From assembly GCF_000472925.1 (NCBI RefSeq), contig NZ_AXAS01000045.1, positions 18,440 to 82,439 of the forward strand: a DNA stretch of 64,000 nt, given 5' to 3'. The position numbers and the translations under genes were made by a program. Numbering within the stretch: position 1 is the stretch's first letter; the number at the start of each line of letters is the position of its first letter. The notes beneath the pieces were generated by a model. The model was not told the DNA's origin, did not search any database, and saw nothing but the letters and a program-made list of their open reading frames with translations. This DNA is from Bradyrhizobium sp. Ec3.3 (GTDB lineage Bacteria > Pseudomonadota > Alphaproteobacteria > Rhizobiales > Xanthobacteraceae). Shown here in pieces: positions 63,737-64,000 of this stretch.

Positions 63737-64000
63737 TCAGAAGTCCATGCCCCCCATGCCGCCCATCCCGCCGCCAGGAGGCATGGCGGGGCCTGCAGCG
63801 GCCTTCTTCGGCAGCTCGGCGACCATGGCCTCGGTGGTGACCAGCAGCGCCGCCACGGAGGAGGCGTTCTGGACTGCAGTTCGCACGACCTTGGTCGGGT
63901 CGATGATGCCCTTGGTGACGAGGTTGCCGTACTCGCCGGTCTGCGAGTCGAAGCCGTAGGCGTACTGATCCTTCTCGAGGATCTTGCCGACGATCACCGA
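63737..64000 (-). CDS. groEL: GroEL chaperonin, 3' part, cut by window edge
   Basis: The frame gives the last 87 residues of GroEL: QYAYGFDSQTGEYGNLVTKG, IIDPTKVVRTAVQNASSVAA and the typical end GGGMGGMGGMDF. GroEL is the cytoplasmic ATP-driven folding chamber. The rest lies outside the window to the right. Several groEL copies are usual in this group of bacteria. It ends at the terminator at 63676. Confidence 0.97.
   Translation of the reverse strand, partial: SVIVGKILEKDQYAYGFDSQTGEYGNLVTKGIIDPTKVVRTAVQNASSVAALLVTTEAMVAELPKKAAAGPAMPPGGGMGGMGGMDF

Overview
The window looks like a chromosome segment of an alphaproteobacterium of the Bradyrhizobium/Rhodopseudomonas type. This is inferred from high GC, a small secreted DUF3551 protein, a FixJ-like regulator, Ku and HemN fragments of rhizobial type, a GroEL tail ending in a GGM repeat, and many short secreted proteins. 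Most of the window is accessory DNA: stacked defence genes, toxin-antitoxin genes, recombinases, decayed mobile DNA and relics. Only the right end (57.4-64 kb) looks like settled chromosome.

Layout. 0-2 kb: left-edge part of a Wadjet anti-plasmid system (jetA and the start of jetB). 2.5-6 kb: a secreted protein, a broken hemN, an intact IS1380-family insertion sequence with a CTAG target duplication, and a hipA remnant cut by it. 6.4-15 kb: mostly small single genes (response regulator, DUF3551, cold-shock protein, NlpC/P60 hydrolase, Ku fragment, tRNA-Ser(CGA), a membrane protein with a degenerate receiver, and a DUF2786/SPOR pseudogene), ending at a decayed tRNA-Gly copy that may mark an island edge.

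15.4-37.3 kb: the main defence island. One tightly overlapping operon holds a C5-cytosine methyltransferase, DrmD (SNF2 helicase), DrmMI (adenine methyltransferase), a nuclease gene that has lost its catalytic domain, DrmA, DrmB, DrmC and Vsr. This is a DISARM system that carries both a class 1 core and a cytosine methyltransferase. After it come a recombination scar with a second vsr relic, a second C5 methyltransferase, a DUF262-HEPN gene pair on the other strand, and an intact Mrr-type modification-dependent nuclease that is the full-length paralogue of the gutted gene inside DISARM.

37.2-44.7 kb: replication-type genes of a mobile element (VRR-NUC nuclease, a gene full of GGTTAC repeats, a broken DUF927 helicase), a shattered Fic gene, a serine-recombinase tail, hipBA with a large palindromic operator, and an AbiEii relic. 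44.7-49.4 kb: a tyrosine recombinase next to a convergent pair, an AAA/STAND-TPR protein with an in-frame TAA and an ATP-grasp ligase. The pair is bracketed by an 18-bp sequence in inverted orientation; this module is the best candidate here for an undescribed system. 50-57.4 kb: small conserved proteins, an intact Fic protein in an operon with uncharacterised genes (one also split by an in-frame TAA), a possible PD-(D/E)xK protein, an HNH protein, and an integrase remnant.

57.4-63.3 kb: a metabolic unit of alpha/beta hydrolase, zinc alcohol dehydrogenase and aromatic aldehyde dehydrogenase. It is transcribed from a clear sigma-54 promoter and controlled by a divergent XylR/DmpR-type activator with a good upstream inverted repeat. 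The window ends in the 3' part of groEL with its terminator.

All calls rest on reading the sequence and the translated frames; no database search was run. Several genes carry single in-frame stops or frameshifts. These are reported as seen and could be true decay, sequencing error or, less likely, recoding.
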